Origin: Hymenobacter sp. BRD67
GTDB taxonomy: Bacteria > Bacteroidota > Bacteroidia > Cytophagales > Hymenobacteraceae
Assembly: GCF_013256425.1 (NCBI RefSeq)
Contig: NZ_CP053904.1
Span: 1,798,001 to 1,862,000, forward strand
Length of the DNA: 64,000 nt
Direction of reading: 5' to 3'
Shown here: piece after piece, positions 55,101-63,711 of the stretch
Numbering within the stretch: position 1 is the stretch's first letter
How the letters are laid out: each line of letters begins with the position of its first letter
Position numbers and translations under genes: made by a program
The notes under the pieces: model-generated
What the model saw: the letters and a program-made list of their open reading frames with translations, nothing else
What the model was told of the DNA's origin: nothing
The model's database searches: none

Positions 55101-55952
55101 AAACAGGTTGAGCGAGTCCACCATCTGGTTTAGGTTCTGCTTGAGCTGGAGCAGCTCGCCTTTCAGCTCAACCGTTACTTTCTGGCTCAGGTCGCCGCGG
55201 GCTACGGCCGTGGCCACATTGGCAATGTCGCGCACCTGACTCGTCAGGTTCGAAGCCATCGTGTTCACGTTATCCGTCAGCTCCTTCCACACGCCACCCA
55301 CGTTCGGTACTACCGCTTGGCCACCGAGGCGGCCTTCCGTACCTACTTCCTGCGCCACGCGGCTTACCTCGCCGGCAAATACGTTCAGGTTGTCGATGGT
55401 GCGGTTGATGGTTTCGGCCATCACCTTGAAGTCGCCCGATACCGGAATCTGGAAGCTCTCATCCAGATTGCCCCGGCTGATGTTTTTCAGCACCTTACCT
55501 ACCTCCAACACCGGCACGGCGATGGAGTCGACCAGGCCGTTGATATTGTTTATCATGTCGCGCCAGAAGCCAGCGGCTCCCTCGGCCGAGGCACGGGCTT
55601 TGAGGTTACCCTCTACCCCGGCCACCTTTGAAATGCGCGACACCTCCCCGCCTACCCCACCAATCATCTCCACCATCGAGTTGTAGGCTTCGGCGATTTC
55701 GGAGAAGATATCGTCGTTCTGCTTGGTCAGGCGCACCGACACGTCGCCTTTTTTAAAGGCGTCGAGGGCAAAGAGCACTCGGTTGAGCTGCTCGTTGACG
55801 TAGTCAGTATCGGTGAGCTCGGAGTTGCGGCCGGCCCCGCGCTTGCGGGTCTGGTCGGTGCGCACTACCGGCATCACGGGCCCGTCATCCGGGTTTTCGT
55901 CGTTGAGGTCGTAGTCTGGTTCGGAAGCGGGAGCTTTCTTGGCGGAAGCCAT
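52140..55952 (-). CDS. Soluble methyl-accepting chemotaxis-type receptor with a long HAMP array
   Basis: Receptor of 1270 residues with no transmembrane helix or periplasmic domain, so cytoplasmic. ATG 55952 ([16 protein letters not shown]) is used. Residues about 57-815 are a series of HAMP-like units: repeats of about 92 residues with [17 protein letters not shown], EVGTEGx[19 protein letters not shown] and VARGDLSQK. Six are near-identical, with more diverged ones at the ends, adding to about 16 HAMP halves or more. The signalling domain (about 830-1135) has the conserved hairpin tip [19 protein letters not shown] and [15 protein letters not shown]. The C-terminal tail is Pro/Glu-rich then basic, with no recognisable CheR-docking pentapeptide. 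First gene of the operon. Confidence 0.93.
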   Translation of the reverse strand: MASAKKAPASEPDYDLNDENPDDGPVMPVVRTDQTRKRGAGRNSELTDTDYVNEQLNRVLFALDAFKKGDVSVRLTKQNDDIFSEIAEAYNSMVEMIGGVGGEVSRISKVAGVEGNLKARASAEGAAGFWRDMINNINGLVDSIAVPVLEVGKVLKNISRGNLDESFQIPVSGDFKVMAETINRTIDNLNVFAGEVSRVAQEVGTEGRLGGQAVVPNVGGVWKELTDNVNTMASNLTSQVRDIANVATAVARGDLSQKVTVELKGELLQLKQNLNQMVDSLNLFAGEVTRVALDVGTEGKLGGQASVPGVSGTWKDLTDNVNNMAANLTSQVRDIANVATAVARGDLSQKMTVNVKGEILELKNILNQMVDSLNIFGDEVTRVAREVGTEGKLGGQAVVPRVGGTWKELTDNVNTMAANLTSQVRDIANVATAVARGDLSQKMTVDVQGEILDLKNILNQMVDSLNIFAGEVTRVAREVGTEGILGGQANVPRVSGTWKELTDNVNTMASNLTSQVRDIANVATAVARGDLSQKITVNVRGELLQLKENLNQMVDSLNVFGDEVTRVAREVGTDGKLGGQAVVPGVKGTWKDLTDNVNTMAASLTSQVRDIANVTTAVARGDLSQKVSVDVRGELLDLKDNINQMVDSLNIFAGEVTRVAVEVGTEGQLGGQANVPNVSGVWKDLTDNVNTMAANLTTQVRGIVKIVTAVSQGDLTQKLMLEAAGEVADLAQTINRMVDDLNRLASEVSRVARVAGAEGKLTERATVGGVSGSWKELVDTLNALIESIALPVLEVSRVVRAISEGDLTQMVEIQPTGDIAAMSNALNLAVENLNALLGEINDSAQVVGTSSEEMVDKGQEMSRVTVDVALAMQQMAEGAQNQALKTDQAFKLIEEIMTATKETANKADVVNKSAIMGEQTSQQGLKTVAEVVKNMEEISSAATQTSRTIEVLSTRSQEISKSLGVITDIASQTNLLALNAAIEAARAGEAGRGFAVVAEEIRKLAEGSRKSANEIATLVEDVKKDTTSAASAISAMESRVLKGKNATFEASAAFKNIATSSGETLRTSRDILTATAVQQTSIGDVVKYVEEVVAIAEQTATGTQQVAGTARQLSSSMQELTSSSQRLSDIADDLQDGLETFQLFDYLPEPEPEPEPQRRVLRRTAPVKAAALAATSPAVRRAAPRRAGEAARATESPAASSAHTANGSNNGNTTGRTRRVTAIAEAQTNGASKNASRRPKPIPKPEATAKPEAKPEASAAERPRNRPKSK
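53680..55440 (-). repeat. Tandem 276-bp repeats coding HAMP units
   Basis: Within the receptor gene a unit of exactly 276 bases repeats without indels: matching sequence begins at 53839 (diverged), 54115, 54391, 54667, 54943 and 55219. Several units are near-identical at DNA level, pointing to recent copying or ongoing homogenisation. Confidence 0.92.
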
Positions 55953-56174
55953 GTGGAGGGAAGCAGTGAGGGTGGGGCGAACCAGTGGCTCGCGGGGAGA
56001 CTCAACAAAAGTAGGGCCGCGAAGCAATCCGACAATACTATCGCGGCAGTAAGGTAGCTTGCCGGCCGCAGTCAGCGCCTACCGTGCATCTTTGTGCCCG
56101 TTTTCAACTTTTCGGGCGGGGTGCGCGTTCTCAGCATCCCGGCAAAACCTTACCCCGCTCCTACCACCGCCTGC
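55953..56174. promoter_or_regulatory. Divergent promoter region, receptor operon and topA
   Basis: 222 bases between the divergent starts of the chemosensory operon and topA. Both promoters must lie here. I could not assign clear -33/-7 elements. Confidence 0.4.
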
Positions 56175-58652
56175 ATGGTCAAGAATCTAGTTATCGTCGA
56201 GTCGCCCGCCAAGGCCAAAACCATTGAAGGCTACCTCGGCCCGGATTTCGTGGTGCGCTCCAGCTACGGGCACGTCCGCGACCTGCCCAAGGATAATAAC
56301 GCCGTCGATGTGGCCAACGGCTTCAAGCCCACTTACGTGGTGGATGCCGACAAACGTGAGCTTATTTCGCAGCTCAAAAAGCTGGCTAAGGAAGCCGAGA
56401 TGGTGTGGCTGGCCAGTGACGATGACCGGGAGGGCGAAGCTATTTCCTGGCACTTATCTGAAACGCTTAACCTCAAGGCCGACAAGACGAAGCGCATTGT
56501 GTTTCGCGAGATTACCAAGGCTGCTATCCTCAAGGCTATTGATAATCCGCGCGAGATAAACCTCGACCTGGTCAACGCCCAGCAGGCCCGCCGGGTGCTC
56601 GACCGCCTGGTGGGTTTTGAGCTGAGCCCGGTGCTGTGGCGCAAGGTGAAAGCCGGCCTCTCGGCCGGCCGCGTGCAGAGCGTGGCCGTGCGCCTGGTAG
56701 TAGACCGCGAGCGGGAGATTAACCAGCACAAATCGGCCAGCGCCTACCGCGTGGTGGCCCGCTTCGATGCGGGCCAGGGCACCACCCTGGAAGCCGAGCT
56801 GCCCACCCGCTACAAGACCCGCGAAGAGGCCGAAGCCTTTCTGACGCGCTGCATCGGGGCTACCTACAGTATTAATAGCCTCGATAAAAAGCCCGGCAAG
56901 CGCAGCCCGGCGCCGCCCTTTACCACCTCCACCTTGCAGCAGGAGGCCTCGCGCAAGCTGGGTTTCTCAGTGGCTCAGACCATGACGGTGGCCCAGAAGC
57001 TATACGAGGCTGGCCGCATCAGCTACATGCGAACCGATTCGGTGAACCTGAGCGAGGAGGCTCGCAAAGGGGCACGCGAGGCCATTGAGGCTGCCTATGG
57101 GGCCGAGTATGCCCTGGAGCGCCAGTTCAAAACCAAGTCGGCTTCGGCCCAGGAGGCCCACGAAGCTATTCGCCCTACCGACTTCAAGCAGGTGAAAGCC
57201 GGGGCCGATGCCTCGGAGCAGCGCCTCTACGACCTCATCCGCAAGCGGGCAATGGGCTCGCAGATGGCCGACGCGCAGATTGAGCGCACTACGGCCGCTA
57301 TCGGTATCAGCACCCAGCCTGGCACCACGTTTTCGGCAACGGGCGAGGTGATTACCTTTGAGGGCTTCCTGAAAGCCTATGCCGAAAGCAAGGACGATGA
57401 CGAGCAGCCCGCCGATGGCGAAAGCAGCTTCTCGCGCGGCCTGCCGCCGCTGAGCGTAGGCCAGCACCTGCCGCTGCAAACCCTGACGGCCACCGAGCGC
57501 TTCAGCACGCCGCCGGCCCGCTACACCGAGGCCTCGCTGGTGAAAAAGCTGGAGGAAATGGGCATCGGCCGCCCCAGCACCTACGCCCCCACCATCAGCA
57601 TCGTACAAAAGCGCGGCTACGTCGAAAAAGACTCGCGCGAGGGCAAGGAGCGCAAGATTTACGCCCTGGCGCTGGTGGGCAATGAGGTGAAGACCGAGCA
57701 GCGCAGCGAAACCTACGGCGCGGACAAAGCCAAGCTTTTCCCGACAGATACGGCCCTGGTAGTCAACGATTTTCTGGTCGAGCATTTTCCCGCTATCGTA
57801 GACTTTCAGTTCACGGCCAAGGTCGAGGACGAGTTTGACCAGATTGCCAACGGGCGGGAGGAATGGGGCCACATGCTGGCCGGTTTCTACGAGCCTTTTC
57901 ACAAGAGCGTGGAGCGGGGGCAGGACATTGAGCGCAGCACGCTGAGCAGCACCCGCGAAATCGGCCTGCACCCCGAAACGGGCGAGAAGATAACGGCCCG
58001 CCTGGGCAAATACGGCCCCTACGTGGCGCTGGGCGACACCGAGGGCGAAACCAAGCCCGCCTACGCCAACCTGCGCAAGGGTCAGTTCATTGAAACTATT
58101 ACCCTCGAAGAGGCACTGGATTTGTTTAAGCTGCCGCGTGTGGTGGGTGAGTTTGAGGACAAGCCCATGACGGCCGCACTCGGCCGCTTTGGGCCTTACA
58201 TCCGCCACGACAGCAAGTTTTATTCGCTTACCAAAGAGCAGGACCCGCATACCATAACGGGCGAAGAAGCCGTAACGCTCATCGAAGCCAAGCGTAAGGC
58301 CGACGCAGAGCGACTAATTAAGGAATTTGCTGAAAACCTCGATATTCAGGTACTTAATGGTCGTTTTGGGCCCTATATAGTAGCCGGCAAGAAGAACGTA
58401 AAGATTCCGAAGGGCGAAGAGCCTACCGAGCTTACACTGGAGCGCTGCCTGGAGCTGGCCGCCGCTACCCCCGACAAACCCGCCAAAGGTGGGCGCTTCG
58501 GCAAAAAAGCGGCTGCCCCGTCAGTCGAGAAAGAAGCTGACGCCCCGGCCAAAAAGACCGCCAAGGCCCCCGCTGCCAAGAAAAAAGCGCCCGCTAAAAA
58601 GCCCGCAGCGGCCAAGAAGGCAGCCGCCGCCAAGAAAACAGTATTGAAATAG
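56175..58652 (+). CDS. topA: DNA topoisomerase I
   Basis: Relaxes negative supercoils by cutting one strand. ATG 56175 gives 825 residues starting MVKNLVIVESPAKAKTIEGY, the Toprim glycine region, with the acidic SDDDREGEAISWHL following. The active-site Tyr about 284 is in RISYMRTDS. The C-terminus has repeated RFGPYI and KYGPYV topoisomerase modules with no zinc-finger Cys tetrads, and then a Lys/Ala/Pro tail (KKTAKAPAAKKKAPAKKPA) like histone H1, which probably binds DNA nonspecifically. Divergent from the receptor operon. Confidence 0.95.
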   Translation: MVKNLVIVESPAKAKTIEGYLGPDFVVRSSYGHVRDLPKDNNAVDVANGFKPTYVVDADKRELISQLKKLAKEAEMVWLASDDDREGEAISWHLSETLNLKADKTKRIVFREITKAAILKAIDNPREINLDLVNAQQARRVLDRLVGFELSPVLWRKVKAGLSAGRVQSVAVRLVVDREREINQHKSASAYRVVARFDAGQGTTLEAELPTRYKTREEAEAFLTRCIGATYSINSLDKKPGKRSPAPPFTTSTLQQEASRKLGFSVAQTMTVAQKLYEAGRISYMRTDSVNLSEEARKGAREAIEAAYGAEYALERQFKTKSASAQEAHEAIRPTDFKQVKAGADASEQRLYDLIRKRAMGSQMADAQIERTTAAIGISTQPGTTFSATGEVITFEGFLKAYAESKDDDEQPADGESSFSRGLPPLSVGQHLPLQTLTATERFSTPPARYTEASLVKKLEEMGIGRPSTYAPTISIVQKRGYVEKDSREGKERKIYALALVGNEVKTEQRSETYGADKAKLFPTDTALVVNDFLVEHFPAIVDFQFTAKVEDEFDQIANGREEWGHMLAGFYEPFHKSVERGQDIERSTLSSTREIGLHPETGEKITARLGKYGPYVALGDTEGETKPAYANLRKGQFIETITLEEALDLFKLPRVVGEFEDKPMTAALGRFGPYIRHDSKFYSLTKEQDPHTITGEEAVTLIEAKRKADAERLIKEFAENLDIQVLNGRFGPYIVAGKKNVKIPKGEEPTELTLERCLELAAATPDKPAKGGRFGKKAAAPSVEKEADAPAKKTAKAPAAKKKAPAKKPAAAKKAAAAKKTVLK

Positions 58653-58670
58653 CAAAATATTTCTACATAT

Positions 58671-58720
58671 TATAGCCTGTAAATACCTCGCCTTAACCGG
58701 CAAGGTATTTACAGGCTATA
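58671..58720. terminator. 22-bp hairpin terminator after topA
   Basis: Arms 58671-58692 and 58699-58720 match with one mismatch, with a 6-base loop. It ends topA and precedes the next plus-strand gene by 31 bases. Confidence 0.75.
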
Positions 58721-58751
58721 CTGCTTTACAGGGAGTCAGCGTTAATGGGCT

Positions 58752-59591
58752 ATGACTTATCCGGAAATTGCGGCCTTTAGCCTGCTGGCGCTTTTACCTG
58801 CGCCGGCTACGCCCACTTACCCCTGGCTGGCAAGGCAGCCGCAGCCGGCAGAGTGCCTACAGCTGCGCTTTGTAGCTCCGGCGGGCTGCCAGCGCCTCGC
58901 GGTACGGCCTGGCTCGTGGGGCGAGTGGCTGCGCGGACTACCACTTCGACCCGTGGGCACGCCCGCCCGCCTTTACGATGAGCGCTTAAAGGATAATCAG
59001 GCCGTAGTGGCGGCCGTAGTTGATATTGACACCGGTACCAGGGACTTGCAGCAGTGCGCCGACGCCGTTATCCGGCTGCGGGCCGAGTATTTATTTAGCC
59101 AGTACCCAAACCGGATTCACTTTCACCTGACTACCGGCTACGACACCTGGTTTTCGGACTACCTGGCCGGGCACACGTTTCAGGTACACGGCGAAGAGGT
59201 AAAGGCAGCTACCAAGCCGGCCGAGGCGATTACGCACGCGGCCCTGGAACGCTACCTGCTGCCGGTGTTCGGCTACGCGGGCACCCGCTCGCTGAGCCGG
59301 GAGGTGCGGTCCGTGCCGTTGGCCGAAGTGCAGCCCGGCGATGTGCTGGTGCACGGCGGCCGCCCCGGCCACGCCGTGCTGGTAGTCGACGTGGCCGAAA
59401 ACCCACAAACCGGCCGGCGCTATCTGCTACTGGCCCAGAGCTATATGCCAGCTCAATCTATCCACCTGCTGCGCAACGTAGCCCAGCCAAGGCTCGGCGC
59501 CTGGTTTGCCGTGCCCAGCCCGACCCAAGCCGAGTTTGAAACGCCGGAATGGACGTTTGCCAGCACAGAGCTGGGCCGATTTGAGGACTGA
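58752..59591 (+). CDS. DUF4846 family exported protein
   Basis: The 279-residue product starts at ATG 58752. The N-terminus is hydrophobic (IAAFSLLALLPAPA) but its signal peptide is weak. Conserved DUF4846 features include YDERLKDNQAVVAAVVDIDT, QCADAVIRLRAEYLFSQ, and GDVLVHGGRPGHAVLVVDVA with LLAQSYMPAQS. The latter part (GxPGHAVLV) has an NlpC/P60-like look with a His but no certain Cys nucleophile. Function unknown. It is alone in its direction between topA and the HAD gene. Confidence 0.8.
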   Translation: MTYPEIAAFSLLALLPAPATPTYPWLARQPQPAECLQLRFVAPAGCQRLAVRPGSWGEWLRGLPLRPVGTPARLYDERLKDNQAVVAAVVDIDTGTRDLQQCADAVIRLRAEYLFSQYPNRIHFHLTTGYDTWFSDYLAGHTFQVHGEEVKAATKPAEAITHAALERYLLPVFGYAGTRSLSREVRSVPLAEVQPGDVLVHGGRPGHAVLVVDVAENPQTGRRYLLLAQSYMPAQSIHLLRNVAQPRLGAWFAVPSPTQAEFETPEWTFASTELGRFED

Positions 59592-59592
59592 C

Positions 59593-60246
59593 TTAAATAG
59601 CCTGAATCTCCGGAGCTGACAGCTCCGAAAAGTCCTGAACCACCCGGTCGGCCTGACTTAGATTTTGCAAGGCCGAGTGCGGGCTGGCGTAGCCGATACA
59701 GTAGATGCCGGCTGCTTTGGCCGCTGCCACGCCGTTGGCCGAGTCTTCAATAACAATGCACTCGGTTACCGGGGTTTCGGACACGGCCGCCGCGTGCACA
59801 AAAATGGCCGGGTTGGGCTTCGACTGCGTAAAATCTTCGCCGCTAACAACGTGCGTAAAATAAGGAGCCAGGCCGAAGCGCCGGAACACCCGCTCAATCG
59901 TGGCCTTGGAGGCCGAGGAAGCCACTACCATCTGCACGCCGTTTGCCCGCAGGTCCTCCAGCAGCGTTCGTACGCCGGGCAGCAGGTCGAGGGCCGCGTC
60001 TTCGTCGAATGCCTTATTAAACAGCTCCCGCTTGCGCTGCAACAGCGTTTCTACCGGCTGAGGCAAATTAAACTGCGCTTTTAGGCGCTCAAATACGTTG
60101 CGGGTCGAGCGGCCCAGAAAGGTGGCATATTCGGCAGCAGTAATGCTAATACCCAACTCAGCAAACTGGGTATTAAACGCGTGGTTGTGGATGGGCTCGG
60201 TGTCGATAATAACACCATCCATGTCAAAAATTACGGTACGAATCAT
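59593..60246 (-). CDS. HAD-superfamily phosphatase/phosphoglucomutase
   Basis: The 217-residue product starts at ATG 60246 with motif I TVIFDMDGVIIDTEP, where the first Asp is the nucleophile. Motif II is VVASSASK, motif III includes the Lys of TQSKPNPAIF, and motif IV is VIEDSANGVAAA. A helical cap lies between motif I and II. It resembles beta-phosphoglucomutase and related sugar phosphatases. The pairing with alpha-glucan enzymes elsewhere in the window does not by itself show it acts on maltose phosphate. Overlaps no neighbour; BatA is divergent. Confidence 0.87.
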   Translation of the reverse strand: MIRTVIFDMDGVIIDTEPIHNHAFNTQFAELGISITAAEYATFLGRSTRNVFERLKAQFNLPQPVETLLQRKRELFNKAFDEDAALDLLPGVRTLLEDLRANGVQMVVASSASKATIERVFRRFGLAPYFTHVVSGEDFTQSKPNPAIFVHAAAVSETPVTECIVIEDSANGVAAAKAAGIYCIGYASPHSALQNLSQADRVVQDFSELSAPEIQAI

Positions 60247-60351
60247 GAGGCCGGCCGCTAGGGCATAAAGTACCGGCAAAGGTACCGGCACTGCGGGCCG
60301 CAGCCAGCATAGGCCTGGCAGCGTAATTTGCGGCTTCGGGCCACTTTCAGC

Positions 60352-61365
60352 ATGAATTCTTTTTCTTACGCAACCCTGGCTGGCTACGAGTGGCAGCACC
60401 CGCGCCTGCTGCTGCTGCTGGCACTGGTGCCGCTGCTGCCGCTGCTGCGCTGGCTGCTGGCACGCCGGCGCCGGCAGGTAGTAGTGGCCTTCGGACCGGG
60501 CGGCATCCGGCCCGACTGGCGGGCGGCCCTGCGCTTCCTGCCGGATATCGTGCTTAGCCTTAGCCTGGCGCTTCTGGTCATTGCCGTTGCCCGCCCCCAG
60601 CGCCCCAGTGAGCACCTTACCCAAACCGGCCGCGGCATCGACATTGTGCTGGCCCTCGACGTGTCGGGCAGTATGGAGATTGAGGACCTGAAACCCACCC
60701 GCCTCGAAGCAGCCAAGACATTAGCCAGCAGCTTTGTACGCCGGCGGGCCGGCGACCGGCTTGGCCTCGTGGCCTTCGCCGGGCAGGCCTACTCCCTGGT
60801 GCCGCTTACTACCGATTATGACCTGCTACTGGAAAACCTGCGCAGCCTGCGCCCCGGCCTGATTGCCGACGACGGTACGGCCATTGGCACGGCGCTCGGG
60901 GTAGCTATCAACCGCCTGCGCGAATCGGCAGCCAGGTCGCGGGTGTGCGTGCTGCTTTCCGATGGCGAAAGCAATGCCGGCAGCCTCGACCCACTACTGG
61001 CGGCCAAGCTCGCGCACGCCTACGGCATCCGGCTCTATACCATTGGCTTGGGTGAGGACGGCTATGTGCCCTACGGCCGCGATTCCCTCACCGGCAAGCC
61101 GCGCTACGTGCAAACCCGCCTCGACGAAACCACCATGCGGCAGCTCGCCCAGGCCGCCGACGGCCGCTTCTTCCGCGCCACCGATAATGCCGCGCTGGAG
61201 CAGGTATTTGGGGAAATTAATAAATTAGAAAAATCTGATATTCTCACTCAGCGCTACCGCAGCGTGCAGGATTTTTACCGGCCTTACCTGGGCCTGGGCC
61301 TCGCCCTCTGGCTGCTCTGGCTAGCCCTGAAAAGCACGTTTATGAACAATGTGCTGGAAGATTAG
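60352..61365 (+). CDS. BatA-type VWA-domain membrane protein
   Basis: Protein of 337 residues in the inner membrane. The N-terminus has two hydrophobic helices (RLLLLLALVPLLPLLRWLL and ILVLSLSLALLVIAVA type), then a von Willebrand A domain starting IVLALDVSGSM, with the MIDAS DxSGS and later Thr (PLTTDYD) and Asp (LLSDGESNAG), and a C-terminal helix (GLALWLLWLAL). It matches the BatA/BatB proteins of Bacteroides aerotolerance operons, which work with MoxR ATPases. No moxR or batB/C/D genes are adjacent, so it is an isolated member. ATG 60352 is the best start. Confidence 0.85.
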   Translation: MNSFSYATLAGYEWQHPRLLLLLALVPLLPLLRWLLARRRRQVVVAFGPGGIRPDWRAALRFLPDIVLSLSLALLVIAVARPQRPSEHLTQTGRGIDIVLALDVSGSMEIEDLKPTRLEAAKTLASSFVRRRAGDRLGLVAFAGQAYSLVPLTTDYDLLLENLRSLRPGLIADDGTAIGTALGVAINRLRESAARSRVCVLLSDGESNAGSLDPLLAAKLAHAYGIRLYTIGLGEDGYVPYGRDSLTGKPRYVQTRLDETTMRQLAQAADGRFFRATDNAALEQVFGEINKLEKSDILTQRYRSVQDFYRPYLGLGLALWLLWLALKSTFMNNVLED

Positions 61366-61479
61366 CTTTTTGTTTCTCCTCGTTCATAGTTTATTGCTTT
61401 ACTAATAGTTACAGATATGAATATTAGGAATATTCAAAAAAAAATAACAACAAGTAGCGAAACACAAACAGGAACCCCC

Positions 61480-62148
61480 ATGTCAATCGCTGAAAATATT
61501 GCTGCCTTCGAGCAGAAGCTGACCGACACCGCGGCGCGGCTGGTCGTGGTGACCAAAACCCACCCCGTAGAGCGGCTGCGGGAGGCCTACGCAGCCGGGG
61601 CCCGCCGCTTCGGCGAAAACCGGGTGCAGGAAATGGCCGCGAAGCAGCCCGAGCTGCCGGCCGATGTGGAGTGGCACCAGATTGGCCAGCTTCAGACAAA
61701 TAAGGTAAAATACCTGGCGCCTTTTATACACACCGTCGAAAGTATCGACAGCCTGCGCCTGCTGCTGGAGCTGGATAAGCAGGCGGCACGGCACGGACGG
61801 GTTATTCGCGGCCTGCTGCAGTTTCACATTGCCCGGGAAGAAACCAAAACCGGCCTCAGTCTGCCCGAGGCCGAAGAGCTATTACAGTCGGCCGACTACC
61901 AGGCGCTGCGCCACGTGCGGCTGACCGGCGTGATGGGCATCGCTACCCACTCGCCCGACGAGGCGCTGGTGCGGGCCGAATTCCGGCAGCTGCGTCAGTA
62001 TTTTGAGCACCTGAAAGCCACCTACTTTGCCGATGCCGAAGATTTTCGCGAGCTTTCGATGGGCATGAGCGCCGACTACGAATGGGCGCTGGCCGAGGGC
62101 AGCACGCTTATTCGGGTGGGCAGCGCCATCTTTGGCAGCCGTGGCTAA
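61480..62148 (+). CDS. YggS/PROSC-family PLP homeostasis protein
   Basis: The 222-residue product starts at ATG 61480. The PLP-binding Lys is in VTKTHPVERLREA, and FGENRVQEM, EWHQIGQLQTNKVKYL, FHIAREETKTGL and SMGMSADYEWALAEGSTLIR are all conserved in YggS. It binds pyridoxal phosphate and keeps its level and delivery in balance; it has no known enzymatic turnover. Downstream of BatA on the same strand. A longer in-frame start at 61417 adds a non-conserved N-terminus and is not used. Confidence 0.92.
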   Translation: MSIAENIAAFEQKLTDTAARLVVVTKTHPVERLREAYAAGARRFGENRVQEMAAKQPELPADVEWHQIGQLQTNKVKYLAPFIHTVESIDSLRLLLELDKQAARHGRVIRGLLQFHIAREETKTGLSLPEAEELLQSADYQALRHVRLTGVMGIATHSPDEALVRAEFRQLRQYFEHLKATYFADAEDFRELSMGMSADYEWALAEGSTLIRVGSAIFGSRG

Positions 62149-62186
62149 CGCTGGCCTGACAGCTCTTTTTTGCTCGACAAAGTCCT

Positions 62187-62852
62187 TTGGAACATCATTT
62201 TTCTGTTGTCCGCACGGCGCGCTACCAGCAATTGGGCAGCCTCTCGCCCACTACCCGGCAGCTATGGCTGGTGCTACACGGCTACGGCCAGCTGGCCGAA
62301 TACTTTATTCGCCACTTTGCCCCGCTGCACGCCGCCGACCCGGTGGGTACCGTTGTAGTAGCGCCCGAAGGCCTCTCCCGCTTTTACCTCGCGGGCACGG
62401 CGGGCCGCGTGGGCGCATCCTGGATGACCCGCGCCGACCGGCTGGCTGAACTTGAGGACCAGGCTTCCTACCTCACTGCCCTGCGCCACCACCTGCTGGC
62501 CCAGTGCCCGGCTCAGGTGCAGGTTACAGTGCTGGGCTTCTCGCAGGGCACCGCCACGGCCAGCCGCTGGCTAAGCCGTGAGGCCGCCAGCTGGCGTCCG
62601 CATAGGCTGGTACTGTGGGCCGGCGATTTTTCGGCTGATATCGACCCTATAGCAGCCGGGCGGCTGCTTACTGCCTTGCCCGTAGCACTGGTTTGCGGGG
62701 ACCAGGATGAATATATTGAAAATAATATATTTAGTCAACAGGCAGCCACCCTTCGCCAGCTGGGCACCGACCTTGAGACTTACCGCTTTGCGGGTGGGCA
62801 TACCTTACACGGCGCGCTACTGCAACAACTGCACGCTACCGGACCCTCGTAG
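62187..62852 (+). CDS. Alpha/beta-hydrolase (phospholipase/carboxylesterase-like)
   Basis: The 221-residue product is best started at TTG 62187, whose MEHHFSVVRTARYQQLG matches the usual N-terminus of the group. LVLHGYG carries the oxyanion, the nucleophile is in VLGFSQGTATASRW, the Asp in LVCGDQDEYI, and the His in FAGGHTL. The family includes cytoplasmic carboxylesterases and lysophospholipases, so the substrate cannot be fixed. It follows yggS by 38 bases and may be cotranscribed. Confidence 0.78.
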   Translation: MEHHFSVVRTARYQQLGSLSPTTRQLWLVLHGYGQLAEYFIRHFAPLHAADPVGTVVVAPEGLSRFYLAGTAGRVGASWMTRADRLAELEDQASYLTALRHHLLAQCPAQVQVTVLGFSQGTATASRWLSREAASWRPHRLVLWAGDFSADIDPIAAGRLLTALPVALVCGDQDEYIENNIFSQQAATLRQLGTDLETYRFAGGHTLHGALLQQLHATGPS

Positions 62853-62907
62853 CCCTGCCAGAGCGGTTACAAGCGCGCAGCCTGCCGCCCCACCAACCGC
62901 GCGTGCG

Positions 62908-63651
62908 CTAAGGCTGCCGTCGCACCGTAGCCGCCGCCGCCTGGGCCGCCGGAAAAATAACGGCCTCGGCAATCTGCACGTGCGGCGGGCGCGTCACGAT
63001 AAATTGAATCAGCTCAGCGATATCCTGGGCTTGCAGCGGCTGCACGCCTTTGTATACGCTGGTGGCCCGCTCTTCATCCCCTTTAAAGCGCACCGCCGAA
63101 AACTCAGTTTCGACCATGCCGGGAGCTACTTCAGCCACCCGAATGCCGCGCGGCAGCAGGTCGATGCGCATCGTGCGCGTGAGCATGGCTACGGCCGCCT
63201 TGGAGGCACAATACACGTTGCCGTTGGCATACGCCTCGTAGCCGGCTATCGAGCCCAGGTTTACAATAAAGCCGCCTTCTCCCATGCGCGGCAGCACCGC
63301 CCGGCTCACGTAAAGCAGCCCCTTGACGTTGCCATCGAGCATCGCCTCCCAGTCGGCTACATCGCCCTCCTGAACAGGGGCCATGCCGTGCGCATTGCCG
63401 GCATTGTTAATCAGCACATCAACGTGCTGAAAAGGCGCGGGCAACTCGGCTACGGCCGCTTCCACGGCCGCGCGGTCGCGCACATCAAAGGTCAGGATAT
63501 GCACCGGCGTGGGGGCCAGCTCCTGCACCAGGGTTTCCAGGCGCTCGCGCCGCCGGCCGGCTACCACCAGCTGAAAACCCGATTTTGCCAGGGCCACCGC
63601 CGTAGCCCGGCCAATACCCGAAGAAGCTCCCGTAATAAAAGCAGTTTTCAT
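62908..63651 (-). CDS. Short-chain dehydrogenase/reductase
   Basis: NAD(P)-dependent oxidoreductase of 247 residues. ATG 63651 (MKTAFITGASSGIGRATA) starts directly at the TGxxxGIG nucleotide motif; VLINNAGNAHG is the NNAG motif; the catalytic Ser lies in IVNLGSIAGYEAY, with YCASK as YxxxK. The AGRRRER sequence after the second strand suggests NADP(H) preference. It resembles the YdfG/serine 3-dehydrogenase group acting on 3-hydroxy acids. Convergent with the esterase. Confidence 0.9.
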   Translation of the reverse strand: MKTAFITGASSGIGRATAVALAKSGFQLVVAGRRRERLETLVQELAPTPVHILTFDVRDRAAVEAAVAELPAPFQHVDVLINNAGNAHGMAPVQEGDVADWEAMLDGNVKGLLYVSRAVLPRMGEGGFIVNLGSIAGYEAYANGNVYCASKAAVAMLTRTMRIDLLPRGIRVAEVAPGMVETEFSAVRFKGDEERATSVYKGVQPLQAQDIAELIQFIVTRPPHVQIAEAVIFPAAQAAAATVRRQP

Positions 63652-63711
63652 AAAAAAATTACCAAGAGCTGTTAGGTTGGTACTGATGCTACCAACCACT
63701 AGCTACATTAT

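Noticed and set aside
53680..55440. Possible CRISPR array
   Set aside because: The 276-bp repeats are coding HAMP units with no short spacers.
57000..58250. 416-codon minus-strand open frame
   Set aside because: Antisense to topA, which is intact and conserved.
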